Source: Gnetum montanum (Eukaryota; Streptophyta; Gnetopsida; Gnetales; Gnetaceae). Taken from it: 29,381 bases of DNA. The stretch lies in NCBI GenBank assembly GCA_015680685.1, contig MNCI01030039.1:264021-293401 (forward strand), written 5' to 3'. The notes below the pieces were generated by a model. That model was not told the DNA's origin, did no database searches, and saw nothing but the letters and a program-made list of their open reading frames with translations. Positions 19,160 through 29,381 of the stretch are shown piece after piece; the first letter of the stretch is position 1; each line of letters opens with the position of its first letter. Position numbers and translations under genes: made by a program.

Positions 19160-21007
19160 AACCTAATTTCCAAAATAAGAAAAAATGCTTTAAGAAATGG
19201 CAACAAAGCAATAGCCAAGAAAATAGGCTAATATATAAAAAAGGTAAAAATTAAGGCAATCATAGTAGTAGCCAAAAGCCAAACATAAGGCCTTAGATAG
19301 CTTTTATGAAAAATTATGAATAAAGGAAATAGAAAAAATATATTTATAAAGTAGCAAAAACTAGAAAAAAGAAATATAAAAACATTGATGATGTCAAATG
19401 CATCAAGGAAGCATATAAAAGAATTTTGGTAAAAGACAATAAAATTTTGGATAGTTGAAAATTTTATTTTCAAGAATTATCAAATGAAGAATTCCTAAGA
19501 GAATACATCGAAAAGGAAAAACCAAATTTTAGTTTGGTTAATGAACTTTCTTTCTCTAAGGTGAAGATAACCTTATTAAAGATAAAAAATGGAAAAGCTA
19601 TTAGACCAGATAACCTTCATATAGAAGCTTAAAATGCATTAGGAGATACATGAGTTTCTTGTTTGACATAATTATTTAATGATATTTTAAAGGATGGAGA
19701 GATGCCAAAAAATTAGAGAAAAAAATTATTATTTCTATTTACAAAAATAAAGGAGATGTAAAAAATTGTGCAAACTATATAGAGATCAAGCTAATGAGCC
19801 ATACTATGAAGCTTTAGAGAGTAGTATCTTAGAATTGAATTAATAATACTAGAAAATTAAGTTGGATTTATGTAGGGAGATACTTTATAGGGGCTATTTT
19901 GTTAATATGACAATTAATGGAGAAATTCAAAAAACATAGAAAAAATCTACAATGATCTTCATAGACTTGGAAAAAGCATATGATAAAGTGTTTGTAAATA
20001 TTATTTGGTGGACCTTGTGAAGGAAAAAAATCCCTAATAAATATATTAAAGTCATTCAATACATGTATGAAGGAGCTACCACTAAAATTAGAATAGCTTG
20101 TGGAATAACAACTGATTTTTCAATCACATCCCTTGGTGCATGCTATTTATAAATAATATTGTATTGGTAGATACAAATCAAGAAAATATTATTTCTAAAA
20201 TAGAGAAGTGAAAATATGCTCTAGAATTAAAAGGCTTAAAAATTATCATAACTAAGATAGAATATATGAAATGCAATTTTCATAACTAATAGCAGATCCT
20301 ATTTTTTTGGCACAAAACTAGGATAATGATGAATTTTAATAACAATATAAAGAGTATTGAAATAGAAGTGACAATTCAAGGCAAAAAATTCCTTCATTGC
20401 AAATAGTTCTACTACCTAGTATCAATCCTCCAATCAAATGGTAAAATTGATAAAGACATTAGAAATAGAATAGAAGCAAGATGATCAAGATGGAGACAAG
20501 ATAATGGTGTTCTACGGGATAAAATAATCCCAATATAATTAAAGGGAAAATTTTAGAGGACAATAATGGGGTTTGCTATCTTATATGGTGCTGAATGTTA
20601 GGCAATGCAAAAGTGGCATGAACAATAAATCTATGTGGTAGAAATGCAATTGCTTAAATGGATGTTAAATATTATTAGAAGAGATAAACTACATAATACA
20701 AGTATCAAAGAAAGATTTGGAGTGGCTTCTATTTTAGATAAGCAACAAGAATTAAAACTTAGATGGTTTGAACATGTGTAAAGGAGATTAGACAATGAGC
20801 CTATAAATAAAGGTTGCCATATCATTGCTCTAGGAAAACCACTAAAATAGAGACCAAAGAAGACATGGGGGAAAACAATCAAGGATTATTCGAAGAAATT
20901 ATAAATAAACAAAGAACTAGCTCTTCATAGAGGTGAATTACAAAAAAATAACTCATGTAGTTAACCCCATTTTATTGGACAAGGCTAGGATAATGATGAT
21001 GATGATT
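19160..21007 (+). mobile_element. RTE-type LINE remnant, 5'-truncated
   Basis: Translations in shifting frames match the plant RTE reverse-transcriptase protein in the right order: a linker (IYKVAKTRKKKYKNIDDVKC, about 19340), NGKAIRPDNLHIEA (about 19590), IYKNKGDVKNCANY (about 19740), motif A FIDLEKAYDKV (19958-19990), CMLFINNIVLVDTN at the motif C position (about 20138), RNRIEARWSRWRQDNGVL (about 20465) and KLRWFEHV near the end (about 20755). It closes with the ATG/GAT-rich tail typical of RTE elements (about 20990-21007). The endonuclease half is missing. The catalytic FADD has become FINN, the motif B region between about 20120 and 20130 is deleted, and stops are frequent. The 5' boundary is approximate. 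Confidence 0.87.
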
Positions 21008-21110
21008 TCAAAACTAAAATAATATATTTTAAAATAATGTATGAAATCTATGTGTTAATCAAGTAGAATTACTCACAAATTAAAAATCCATGGGCATTAA
21101 ATTTTCATTG

Positions 21111-21296
21111 TTTTGAAAAATGTAAATACAAGTCATGTACATTCAATAATATACTAAAATCACAAATCAACAATAACACTTCTTTCATAGGATACAACCT
21201 ACACTCTACAAAGAGTTAAAAGAGTATCCAATTTTTTTAAAAAAGTAAATATAAGTCATGTATATTCAATAATATGATAAAATCACAAATCAATAA
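21111..21296. repeat. Direct repeat of about 65 bp, offset 123 bp
   Basis: The block around AAGTCATGTACATTCAATAA (21111-21176) recurs at about 21234-21296 with a few substitutions. About 57 bp of unrelated DNA lie between. It may be an old local duplication. Confidence 0.8.
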
Positions 21297-22580
21297 TAAT
21301 AATTATTTACTCTAGTAAGTTGAACAGTATACATGTAAAAACATATGACTTCATAATTATTCCTTTAAGTTACATGATGATTAATATACTTCAAAATTAT
21401 AATTATTTAGGCTTTGAATATTCTAATACTCGAAAATGGGATTTATGTATTAACCAAATGATTAGTCTTAGAATAAAGAATCTTATTCTTTTAGAACGAT
21501 ACCTAAAGAAAAGTTAATTGTGACATAAGATAGTCCAAAAATAACTTTTCAAGATAAGTGTTATGTAACTCCTCCTATATGGGTGTACTACTTATGATCC
21601 TAGGTTAACAAAAAAAATAGTAGTATAGCTTGTAAAACATACACATAATAATATTTATTAAAGAAATTCCAAGATAAAAGACTAACTCAATATAGTATTT
21701 TGTTAAAAAATAATATTTAATAGAGAAAAGTCAGAATAAAAGTAAAATTTCATATGAAATCTTGTTCTTTGGAAATGAAGGAAATTCCTTTATTTATTAG
21801 TTATACCCATAATGTAGCTAATTTTACAATGAATAAATTCCTACATTTGATACTAATTGCTACTTAGCAAGAAGGTACAAATGGAATTCAACATATCAAC
21901 ATTACTCTTTAAAATTATCCCTTTAATAGAAATCTTCAACAATCACTTGCTTAGGTCTTACTCATAATGTAAAAAATGCTCACATAAAGAGTTAGCATTT
22001 GCAAATTCTAAGAGGATTTTTGGAAATTTGGTTCAACTACATGAGTTTTATGTGACCAAATTTATGCAACTCAAGGCCATCATCGATAACAACTTTGGCA
22101 AGACCCTCAAACTACAATTCTTACATGATTGCTCTATGTTGGAGCATGAAATCTTGTTCTTGGGGGAATTCATGAGATCTCTTAAAACCTTCTTGAAGCT
22201 CAAATGTCTCTGTGGCCATCATCTTTTCAATAGTGTTGTAAGGCTGAATTACCTATTGTTGCATTTGCAAAGGTGAAGGCGATAGTCTACATTGCATTGT
22301 GGCACAATGCCACTTCTATGCGATGTAATGAGGCAGTGGAATCAATGATGATGATGGCAAACTTCCACTACATGACTCTTCAACAAGTCCTACATAGCCT
22401 TCTAGAACATATGGCCTCTTAAAAAAATAATTTTTTAATGTTTTGTTTAATTGTATGATTTAAAAATAAAAGGCACACCTTAGTAAGGCCAACACATACG
22501 TGTCAAGGTGATGCAAGCTTGCACAATGTGTTATTATATTTTATAATAATATTTATTATGATTATTATCATTAAATAATG
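21297..22580. other. AT-rich DNA, no recognised gene
   Basis: A plus-strand open frame at 22028-22276 (82 codons) is the longest. Its translation, with CLCGHHLFNSVVRL, matches no family I know. No transposon ends or RNA genes are visible. Confidence 0.5.
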
Positions 22581-22645
22581 AGGTGTTAGCCTAGTGAGAA
22601 GACTCTTGATTTGAAAGCTCTAAGTCATATGTTTGATTCTAAGTT
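22581..22645 (+). repeat. tRNA-derived SINE-like segment
   Basis: TAGCCTAGTGAG at 22587-22598 fits the A-box pattern and GTTTGATTCT at 22631-22640 fits the B box with C to T changes, at tRNA-like spacing. The intervening bases do not fold into a clear tRNA, so this is a SINE head or tRNA pseudogene. Confidence 0.42.
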
Positions 22646-25600
22646 CTATATTTTGAGTTAGGAAGACAAAATGAAGGGAGATAAGTAGCCAAGGAAAGGG
22701 AATATTTTGCATGATACCAACTATAAAAAGAAGAATGATAGACTAGCAAAGGAAAAGGGGGTTCAAAAGAACTCAAGGACAACTAGGAATGACTAGAACT
22801 CTTTGATATTTACTCTTTGATTTTGGATTTGTGGCTATTTTACAAAAATTTCTTGATTTTGGATTTTGGAATTTTACTACATGTTTTATTTTCCACAATC
22901 TAAGCTAAAACTTTTCTACCCTTGCTTTTTTACTAACATTTTTGGAACGATTCAAGTTCCTTTAAGTTGAGGAGGAAGAAACAAATGTTGGTTTATACCT
23001 TAACCAAACATTTTTTTTATAGAGTTACTAGATGAGTAGAAGTTCCAATAAAAAGACTTACTAGAGCAGGTATATCTTTGAGTGGTACAAGCAAGAGATT
23101 TGGTTCAAGTAGTTGTGAATCTAGTAGAAGAAATCATAAGCTTGATTTTGAGGTAAGTCTAATTTTATTAGTTTTGATTGTAGACTGAGTATGTTATTTT
23201 AATTTAAAGTTTCATTTAATGTTAGAATGATTTATTACAATGTCTAAATCTAAATTTTCTGTTATGTTTTGAACTTTTATCTTTCAATTTTTTCAAATCT
23301 AAACTTTTTCATTTCATTAGTTCTCAATCCTAGGTACATTTTCTGAATTCCAATTTACATTTAAACATGTTATTTTAAATGTTTATTTAAATATAATTAT
23401 TTTCAATTTTCTAAACTCATTTCTTATTTTAAATCCTCTTGGTTTACTTTTCTGCAAAATTTGATTTTCAATATCATCATTTCAAAATTTATTTTAATGT
23501 TAATTTATACTTTTGGAATAAATCTATTAATTAATTATAATCATGTTGATAATATAATAATACTTAAATTCCAATCATGAGTTTGATAAAAAATAACAAA
23601 TTAAGTTAACTATTTTGTAAGAACTTTTTGCAAAAATGTAACTAATCTTGAGAATAGTTATGAATATTTATGGAAATAAAGTTCAAGTTGAGAACCAAGA
23701 GAATATATAGTGAATAAAAAGAAAAAGAAGAAGAAAAAGATAAGTACATAGAAATAATTAAGTCATACAAAAATAAGTATATTTTATATTAGAAAGAAGA
23801 AGAAGCCATTCACATAGGAGGATTTCTAGCACTTTCACCAATTATGAATACTAAGAAGATAAGGAAGTGATTTGCAAAAGAACAAAGGAGAAATGACCTA
23901 CACCATAGAAGTCAATAGGAGCATAAAAAACTTATTAGTTATGAAGAATTGATAAGTGTTGTAAGAGGCATGTGTGCTCCTTGTAGCATAGGATCCAATT
24001 TCTTAAATCTCATTTATGTCATACATAGCCTAGTCTAGTTTCTTAAAGAAGAAGAGAAGATTGTCTAGAAGATTATGATGAAAAAGAAAAGAAACCTTAT
24101 GAAAAAATATTTCATAAGGAGATAAACCAAGGTTGGTGTGACTTAGCAAAGTGAAGAAAAAGGATGGTGTAGTTAAGTTCAAGAAAAACTTAACAAAGTA
24201 AAGTAATTAAAGGAAATAAGTTAATAGAGAGAATTGTTCATAATGATAGAGGTTATGAATAATAGCTAAAATAAGTGAGTTTAATTAAGATTAAGAATGT
24301 GATAAAGTTGTTAATTTTATGATTAAAAGATTAAGAATATTATCAAAACACTAATCATGATAATTAGAGTTACCAAAGAATGTAAAGTCATATCTACCTC
24401 TAACATGGTATTGAAGTGAAGGTTGAATTGATAAAGAAGTAGTTGTATTTTCATAAAAGAAAGTTAATAGTTAATAAGATATTAATGAGACAAAGAAAGG
24501 AACTGAATGGTGGTTGATATAATAAATCAATGGAGTTATAAAAAGACATGTCATTTTAGAAGTACTCCGACAAATCTATAAATAGAAGACTATCGATGAT
24601 TATTGATATGACACAAGCATAAGAAGTTAGATAAGTAAGAGAGTATCTTCCATACACAAAAAAAGGAATATTTTAAAAGAGATCACATGAAGATGGAGAT
24701 TATCTATGAATAGCTTAGAATGCTAAGACAAATTATAGAGAATATTCTTCAATAGTCAAGTATGAATATAAGATATATAGAGAGTTATAGTATCCATCCC
24801 CTATAAAAGCATCACACAGAGTATCATACTTATGTGGTGTTAGAAGACAAAGTGGATTCCATATAGGAACACTTGCCCCAAGAACATGAAAAGAAAGAAT
24901 AATATGAAAGTAGATCTTGCAACATTAGTGGGAGATATATCTAGAACAATAGACCCCAAGATCAAGTTGCATGATTAAAAAATAATTGCAATATTCCTAA
25001 ACCAAATTGAAATAAGTGTCCAAGGAATAAACCTTATACACCTATCCTTTTCAATTCTTGATAACTTTATAGGATATGATGATGTAAGAAAGGATTAATA
25101 ATGTGCTTATATTTAAGAAAAATGATAATAATAAAATTCAATCTATGACTATTATAGCTTCATGTCATTAACGTTCAATATGACTAAAAAAATATGTTAG
25201 GAATTAATGTGCTATCATGCAGTGTTGGATATCAAATTATTAAACTTTTTAAGATCTCCCAAAAAAGGCATACTACGATTTGGACCAAAATTATGAAAGG
25301 GTTTTCTCTACAATTCAAAGTAATTATGGTCTATTGAAATCAAGAAATGAGGAAATTTATTCTTGAGTACTTCATCATTTTAAGAGAATAATTCATTGAG
25401 AGCAACTACTAACAAGATGAATCTAGAAAAGAAAATCAATTTTGAGGAAATCTTGAAGGGAAAAGAAAATTCTATGATATCATTGAACAAGCCAATGGAA
25501 GAAAAATTAGAACTAAAGAGATCAACTCTGCTTAATTCCAACTATTTTTCTATAGTCATGAAGTTAGAAGTTCATGATGTTATTGATGCAATCAAGTTTT

Positions 25601-25954
25601 CTAACTACATGGTCAAATTAACATTCTCTTAGTTGATGATATAAGAAGAAAGTTTGAAAAGTTTACAGACTTATCACAAAGGAGTAATGAAATTTTCTAT
25701 AGATATGAGTCCTTTCATGTGAACCTCATAGAAGATATTATTCATTTGATAATGAAGGATAGAAATGTTTACATCTCATTCATAGACATTCACTATAGAT
25801 AAGGGTTCTTTGCTCTAATCATTCATGGGTCAATAATATTTCAAAATTAGTAAGTCCAATCCATGGGTAAGTTTATACTACCTTGATGAGCCCATCTACA
25901 TAATTGCTAATATTGAAAATGCATATATTAATTATGGGAAACATCATATGTTCA
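22646..25954. other. AT-rich DNA, no recognised gene
   Basis: Over 3 kb without a recognisable domain. Short open frames (for example 25396-25632 plus, charged and Lys/Glu-rich) match no family I know. Purine-rich runs such as about 23690-23760 are low complexity. It is probably old, decayed transposon DNA, but I cannot show this. Confidence 0.5.
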
Positions 25955-27697
25955 TGTTGGTGACCGTTTGGGATGCGACCACCAACGAGTGTCCTCGAAC
26001 AGGATTTAGGTGCCTGCTGGTCTCTGGCAACACCAAGGCCTAGATACCTCCAAATAAACTCAGTAGTTAATGTGAGTATGTGTGTGTGCTGTTGCGGCGT
26101 GCGGTTGTGAGAAATGTAACGATTGCGTTGTGTGTAAACTACAAATGACTTACTTTAAAGAGATTCAGCCAACTTTGCCAAGTACTGTGAGTTGTTGAAA
26201 ATTTCCTATTTTGTTCAACTGCCTAGTCTACGCGGTCCTTATAATACCTACTTGTAACAAATAAAATTTTGCAAAAACATTTGAGCACAACTCCGCAATC
26301 TACTCCTAATTTTCCCCAGAGAAAGAGATAGTTCCACAAGAAAACTAGAAATAGAGCAAGATTCGATGGAAATAAGCAGAAAAGAAAAGAAAGCAGATTT
26401 GTGTAGACCTCAAATATTTAAACAAGGTAAAATGACACGAGTAAACACTTCGCAATAAAGCTATCCCAAATTCAATATCTACGAATTGTTCAAACTTCCA
26501 AGGCTCAAACAAGCAATATCTTCAAGACAATCCTACTATGCTACCAAAAATTGCTGCGTAAACTACCACGTACGAGACTCCATTTTGACTAGATAATAGA
26601 TGTCAACGATTGCATTCAAACAGAACCTTTAAAAGACTTGACAATTTCTGATTGAAATACCACGGGAATTCACTTTAAAGATAAAAAGAAGCTATTCTGG
26701 TCCCATCAAAATACCAAAGATTTTCTGAACCCTCTCGACTACTGAATTGTTCAACGGCGTGACTACAAACAGAGGCTCTCTTACAACAATCCCAATAGCA
26801 GTTCCCACACGTTGCACAATAACGAAATTTACTACTAAAATGCTCTTAAGGCTTTTAAACACAAGCGCTTCTATGGCAAAATTTTAATAGAAATTTCTAT
26901 CGGGCAACAAGAACAATAAGAGCAATTTAGAAATCCCAAAATTACTTGCCAAGGATGATACTATCTAAACCACTAGCTAAACAATTTAAACAAAACAAAA
27001 AATAAAATACATAACTCATAGGACCATGACAAAGAGGCTGAAATCTTTACTCTAGCAAGCCATCTCACAAGCAATCGTTTTCAATTTCTTCTTTACAAAG
27101 CTCTTCTCAAGACCCCAAGTGTGTCTCCAAGTGAGAGCCCAAGTGTGATTCCAATGTCTTCTCAAAAGTGTGATGTATGAGACCTCCCAAAAGTCCTACT
27201 CTTCTTCAAAAAATTGAGATTCAAATTGATATTCCCCCTCCATTGCTGTGATCAGCAAGTATACGGTGTTAGAAGGTTGGTCCAACTGTAGTCTCCTCTT
27301 CCTCCACTCTCATCATTGTATAATCTTCATGACGACAGAGGCGCTGTTGATTTTTGTTTTATTTTCTAATTTGCAAGGAGTTTCAAACGTTGTATTAAGG
27401 CCAAAGGATACAACCGAGTTTAACAGCTGGGATCTTCAACTTAGTGCCTTTCACGTAAATAATATAATTCCTTCCTTGCTTTAGCACTATCTTCCAATCT
27501 TAAATAAAGGAATAATCCAGCACTTTCATTTTGTATCCAGAAGGCTTCAACATCAAATTATTTACCAGTGGATTAATCCTCCAAAAACATCCATCAACCC
27601 ACAACACTAAAGCTGTAATTTACTTCTAAATTTACAACCATAGATTCTTCCAATAAAATTTTCCAATTGTTCCATGGAATGGCCAAATGTGCCAACA
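25955..27697 (-). repeat. 3' LTR of a second Ty3/gypsy family (element 3)
   Basis: The segment has inverted termini TGTTGG/CCAACA. On the minus strand it begins TGTTGGCACATTTGG right after a polypurine tract and ends GGTCACCAACA at 25955. It lies downstream of integrase in the same orientation, as a 3' LTR should. The 1743-bp length is inferred from one copy, since the 5' LTR is outside the window. The sequence shares nothing visible with the LTRs of elements 1 and 2. The duplication would be GTTCA (25950-25954), untested. Confidence 0.8.
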
Positions 27698-27712
27698 TTT
27701 CTGCCCCCTTAA
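27698..27712 (-). other. Polypurine tract of element 3
   Basis: On the minus strand TTAAGGGGGCAGAAA immediately precedes TGTTGGCAC, the LTR start. Confidence 0.82.
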
Positions 27713-27892
27713 AAACTTAAAGAAACTTGTGCAACCTCATTTCAAAACTAAAACATCCTGAAATTTTGATTGAATTTTTACATTCAAAAAGAAATCTTTT
27801 TTAAGGAAAATTCCCATTTAACATAAGGTGTGATGGGACAAAAACCTCATTCCTAAGGAAAATCAAACTGTACATAACAAATCCTTCATGAA

Positions 27893-28405
27893 CTATTCTT
27901 GGGGTGGAAACTGAATTGTGAGGGTTACCCTAGTGGGAATCCTCATCTTTTTAACTATTTCATAGGAAATATCTAATGTGATTAAGGTGGTCCTATTGCT
28001 TTCGGGCTTGGTGGAGCTCTCACCTTGATCTACTGGAGCTTTCTCTTCGGCACTTTTCTCATTTTCCTTTTCAGATGAGCTCTTCTGTTCTTCTCCATTA
28101 GGTCCTTCATTTTACTCTCGGGAGACAAAAGTTTCTCCCCATCCCCATGATGACTCTTCATAGTTTAGTGGCTCTTCTTCTGTTTCTTCTTCTTTGGAAC
28201 AATCTTGATATCGCCCCAAAACATTGGACTCTATATCCAAACCTCTAGTGAGAAAAGAAAATTCATCGAACAACCAAGCCATAAAAGGACACTCTTTTGG
28301 AGCTCCACAAGATCTAGCATTTAGATAAGCCTTCAATACATGCTCAGGGCAACATCCCATCACATATGGAATAAAAGGCTTTTTCATTGCTCTCTCAAAC
28401 TCCAT
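27893..28405 (-). pseudogene. Unrecognised ORF between integrase and 3' LTR (element 3)
   Basis: An ATG at 28405 opens a frame of 170 codons with one in-frame TAA (28114-28112), ending in TAG at 27895-27893. The first part (97 residues) has three cysteines near residues 18-40 (VMGCCPEHVLKAYLNARSCG), then an aromatic-rich segment (FMAWLFDEFSFLTRGLDIES) and an acidic run. After the stop comes a Glu/Lys/Ser-rich linker and a final ISYEIVKKMRIPTRVTLTIQ segment. It sits where some plant Ty3/gypsy elements carry env-like or accessory genes, but I see no signal peptide or membrane anchor and recognise no domain. A TATA box lies 70 bp upstream. It may be an element accessory gene or a captured host gene. 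Confidence 0.5.
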
Positions 28406-28474
28406 TAGCTCTCTCTAACCTTCACTACCAAACTTGAATTGAAAGATGATGAAATATTAAGCAATCTAACCCTC

Positions 28475-28482
28475 CTTTTATA
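28475..28482 (-). promoter_or_regulatory. Possible internal TATA box (TATAAAAG)
   Basis: CACCTATAAAAGGAGGG on the minus strand lies 70 bp upstream of the ATG at 28405. This leaves room for a start site near 28450 and a leader of about 45 nt. It lies inside the element, well upstream of the 3' LTR, so it is not the LTR promoter. Confidence 0.45.
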
Positions 28483-28593
28483 GGTGTTAAGAATTTTAAC
28501 TCCCATCCAAGTGTCTTCAATCAAGCTTCCTTATTTTTAGGCATTCAAACCATTTGTCACAATCCTCACTAAGTGGTGGATGACTCACCTTCC

Positions 28594-28649
28594 CCACTTG
28601 TCAAACTTGTAGAATTCCACTTGTTTCACTTGTAGGCTTCCACTTGCCC
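28594..28649. repeat. 23-bp tandem repeat, about 2.4 copies
   Basis: CCACTTG begins at 28594, 28617 and 28640. Units such as CCACTTGTTTCACTTGTAGG differ by a few bases. The array lies between the integrase stop and the possible internal promoter. Confidence 0.8.
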
Positions 28650-28772
28650 CATTTGAAGGAAAGCTATTTCCTAATTTAAATAAAGCATAATTAAACATAT
28701 TAATTGATACTATATTCTTAGTAATATTTACATAATACTATATACATATATTATTTTTGTGTAATGACATCT

Positions 28773-29381
28773 TCAAGTTGTATGAAATTGTCCCAAATAA
28801 TGTTTTATATGCAAAACATTATATGGAAATTGCAATTCCATGCCATCCAAGGTTGATAATTTGTAAGTATCCACTGATAATTGCTTTGTAATTTGAAAGG
28901 GACCAATCCATGTTGGGGTAAACTTATTTGGTTTCTTCATATTCCATAATAGGACAAGGTCCCCTATCTTGAAAGTTCTTTTTAAAGCCTTTCTATCAAA
29001 CCGTCTTTAACTTGAGAGGTATTCTGTAACAAATTATCCCATGCTTTATCTACTTCAGCTTCTCTTTTAATAAGCAAAGTCATGAAACTTCTATCTTTAT
29101 CAGTCCTTTCACTATGTCTTTGTACAAATTCAGAAGCTGAGCTTATAATCTTGTTTGTAATTCTTGCTGGCAAACCATAGACTAAGTTATATGGTGATGT
29201 CCCAATAGCTTTCTTGAATCTAATTCGATCTGACCATAATGCGGATTGTAGATAATCGATCCAATTTCCTAGATTCCCATCCATTCATTTCGTGATATAA
29301 GTGATAAGCTTTTTATTGGTGGATTCTGCTAGGCCATTTCCTTGAGGATAATAATTTGATGAGGAAAGTAAGAAAATGGAT
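28773..29381 (-). pseudogene. Ty3/gypsy integrase, C-terminal part (element 3), partial at window edge
   Basis: The minus-strand translation enters at the window edge within the integrase core. YYPQGNGLAESTNK contains the last catalytic Glu of the D,D(35)E triad (codon at 29326-29324). ALWSDRIRFKKAIGTSPYNL and VYGLPARI then close the core. After a one-base frameshift near 29005, RTFKIGDLVLLW and TPTWIGPFQI form the C-terminal DNA-binding module, ending at a TGA at 28775-28773. A TGA at 29287 also interrupts the core. No chromodomain is seen, which favours the non-chromovirus (Ogre/Tat/Athila) side. Integrase inserts the element's DNA into the genome; this copy is dead. The remainder of pol should lie beyond 29381. 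Confidence 0.9.

Noticed and set aside
22028-22276. 82-codon plus-strand frame with CLCGHH
   Set aside because: The cysteine/histidine spacing does not fit a known zinc finger, and no start context, splice sites or homologous motif support it.
24406-24424. TGGTATTGAAGT resembling a decayed copia primer site (TGGTATCAGAGC)
   Set aside because: Half of the match depends on assumed mutations. No LTR end lies before it and no Gag or Pol motif follows.
28112-29284. Possibility that the TATA box at 28475 belongs to an LTR spanning the ORF
   Set aside because: A polypurine tract and matched TGTTGG/CCAACA termini place the LTR at 25955-27697, leaving the TATA box in the interior.

Overview
This window is repeat-rich nuclear DNA from a plant, most likely a seed plant with a large genome. 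It is AT-rich and carries no bacterial or organellar gene. The recognisable parts are plant LTR retrotransposons primed by tRNA-Asp, a plant-type RTE LINE and tRNA-derived SINE-like pieces. The species cannot be named from the sequence. I found no intact host gene; every coding stretch I recognise is a decayed transposon gene or a candidate exon fragment.

Layout. 1-318 is the 3' part of an LTR in plus orientation. 319-2910 is flanking DNA with two exon-like minus-strand segments. 2916-10174 is a structurally complete LTR retrotransposon on the minus strand (element 1). It has a GTGCC target duplication, LTRs of 842 and 873 bp, a decayed tRNA-Asp primer site, gag and a DSG protease, but no reverse transcriptase or integrase. 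The place of pol is taken by a 15-bp minisatellite, unrecognised DNA and a possible captured exon lying between two copies of the polypurine-tract segment. After 73 bp, element 2 (10253-17547, plus strand, duplication ACTAT) is a sister element with gag only, plus an unrecognised ORF near its 3' end. Its 3' LTR is split by a solo LTR of the element 1 type (16286-17211, duplication CTAGT).

17553-25954 is AT-rich DNA with a heavily mutated RTE LINE (about 19160-21007), two SINE-like segments and a 60-bp direct repeat; the rest shows nothing I can name. 25955-29381 is the 3' end of a different minus-strand Ty3/gypsy element that runs off the window: the end of integrase, a short ORF with its own TATA box, a polypurine tract and a 1743-bp LTR.

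How the parts relate. Elements 1 and 2 share LTR termini (TGATGAG...CTCATCA), primer site, polypurine tract, TATA context and Gag, but lack pol. They look like non-autonomous gag-carrying elements that would need pol from a related autonomous copy. Their U3 regions carry arrays of a GATATC palindrome just upstream of the TATA box, the most distinctive unexplained signal here. The insertion order is clear at one place: the solo LTR entered element 2 after element 2 was in place. Boundaries and duplications are read directly from the sequence; family names rest on recognised motifs; functions of the unrecognised ORFs are not assigned.
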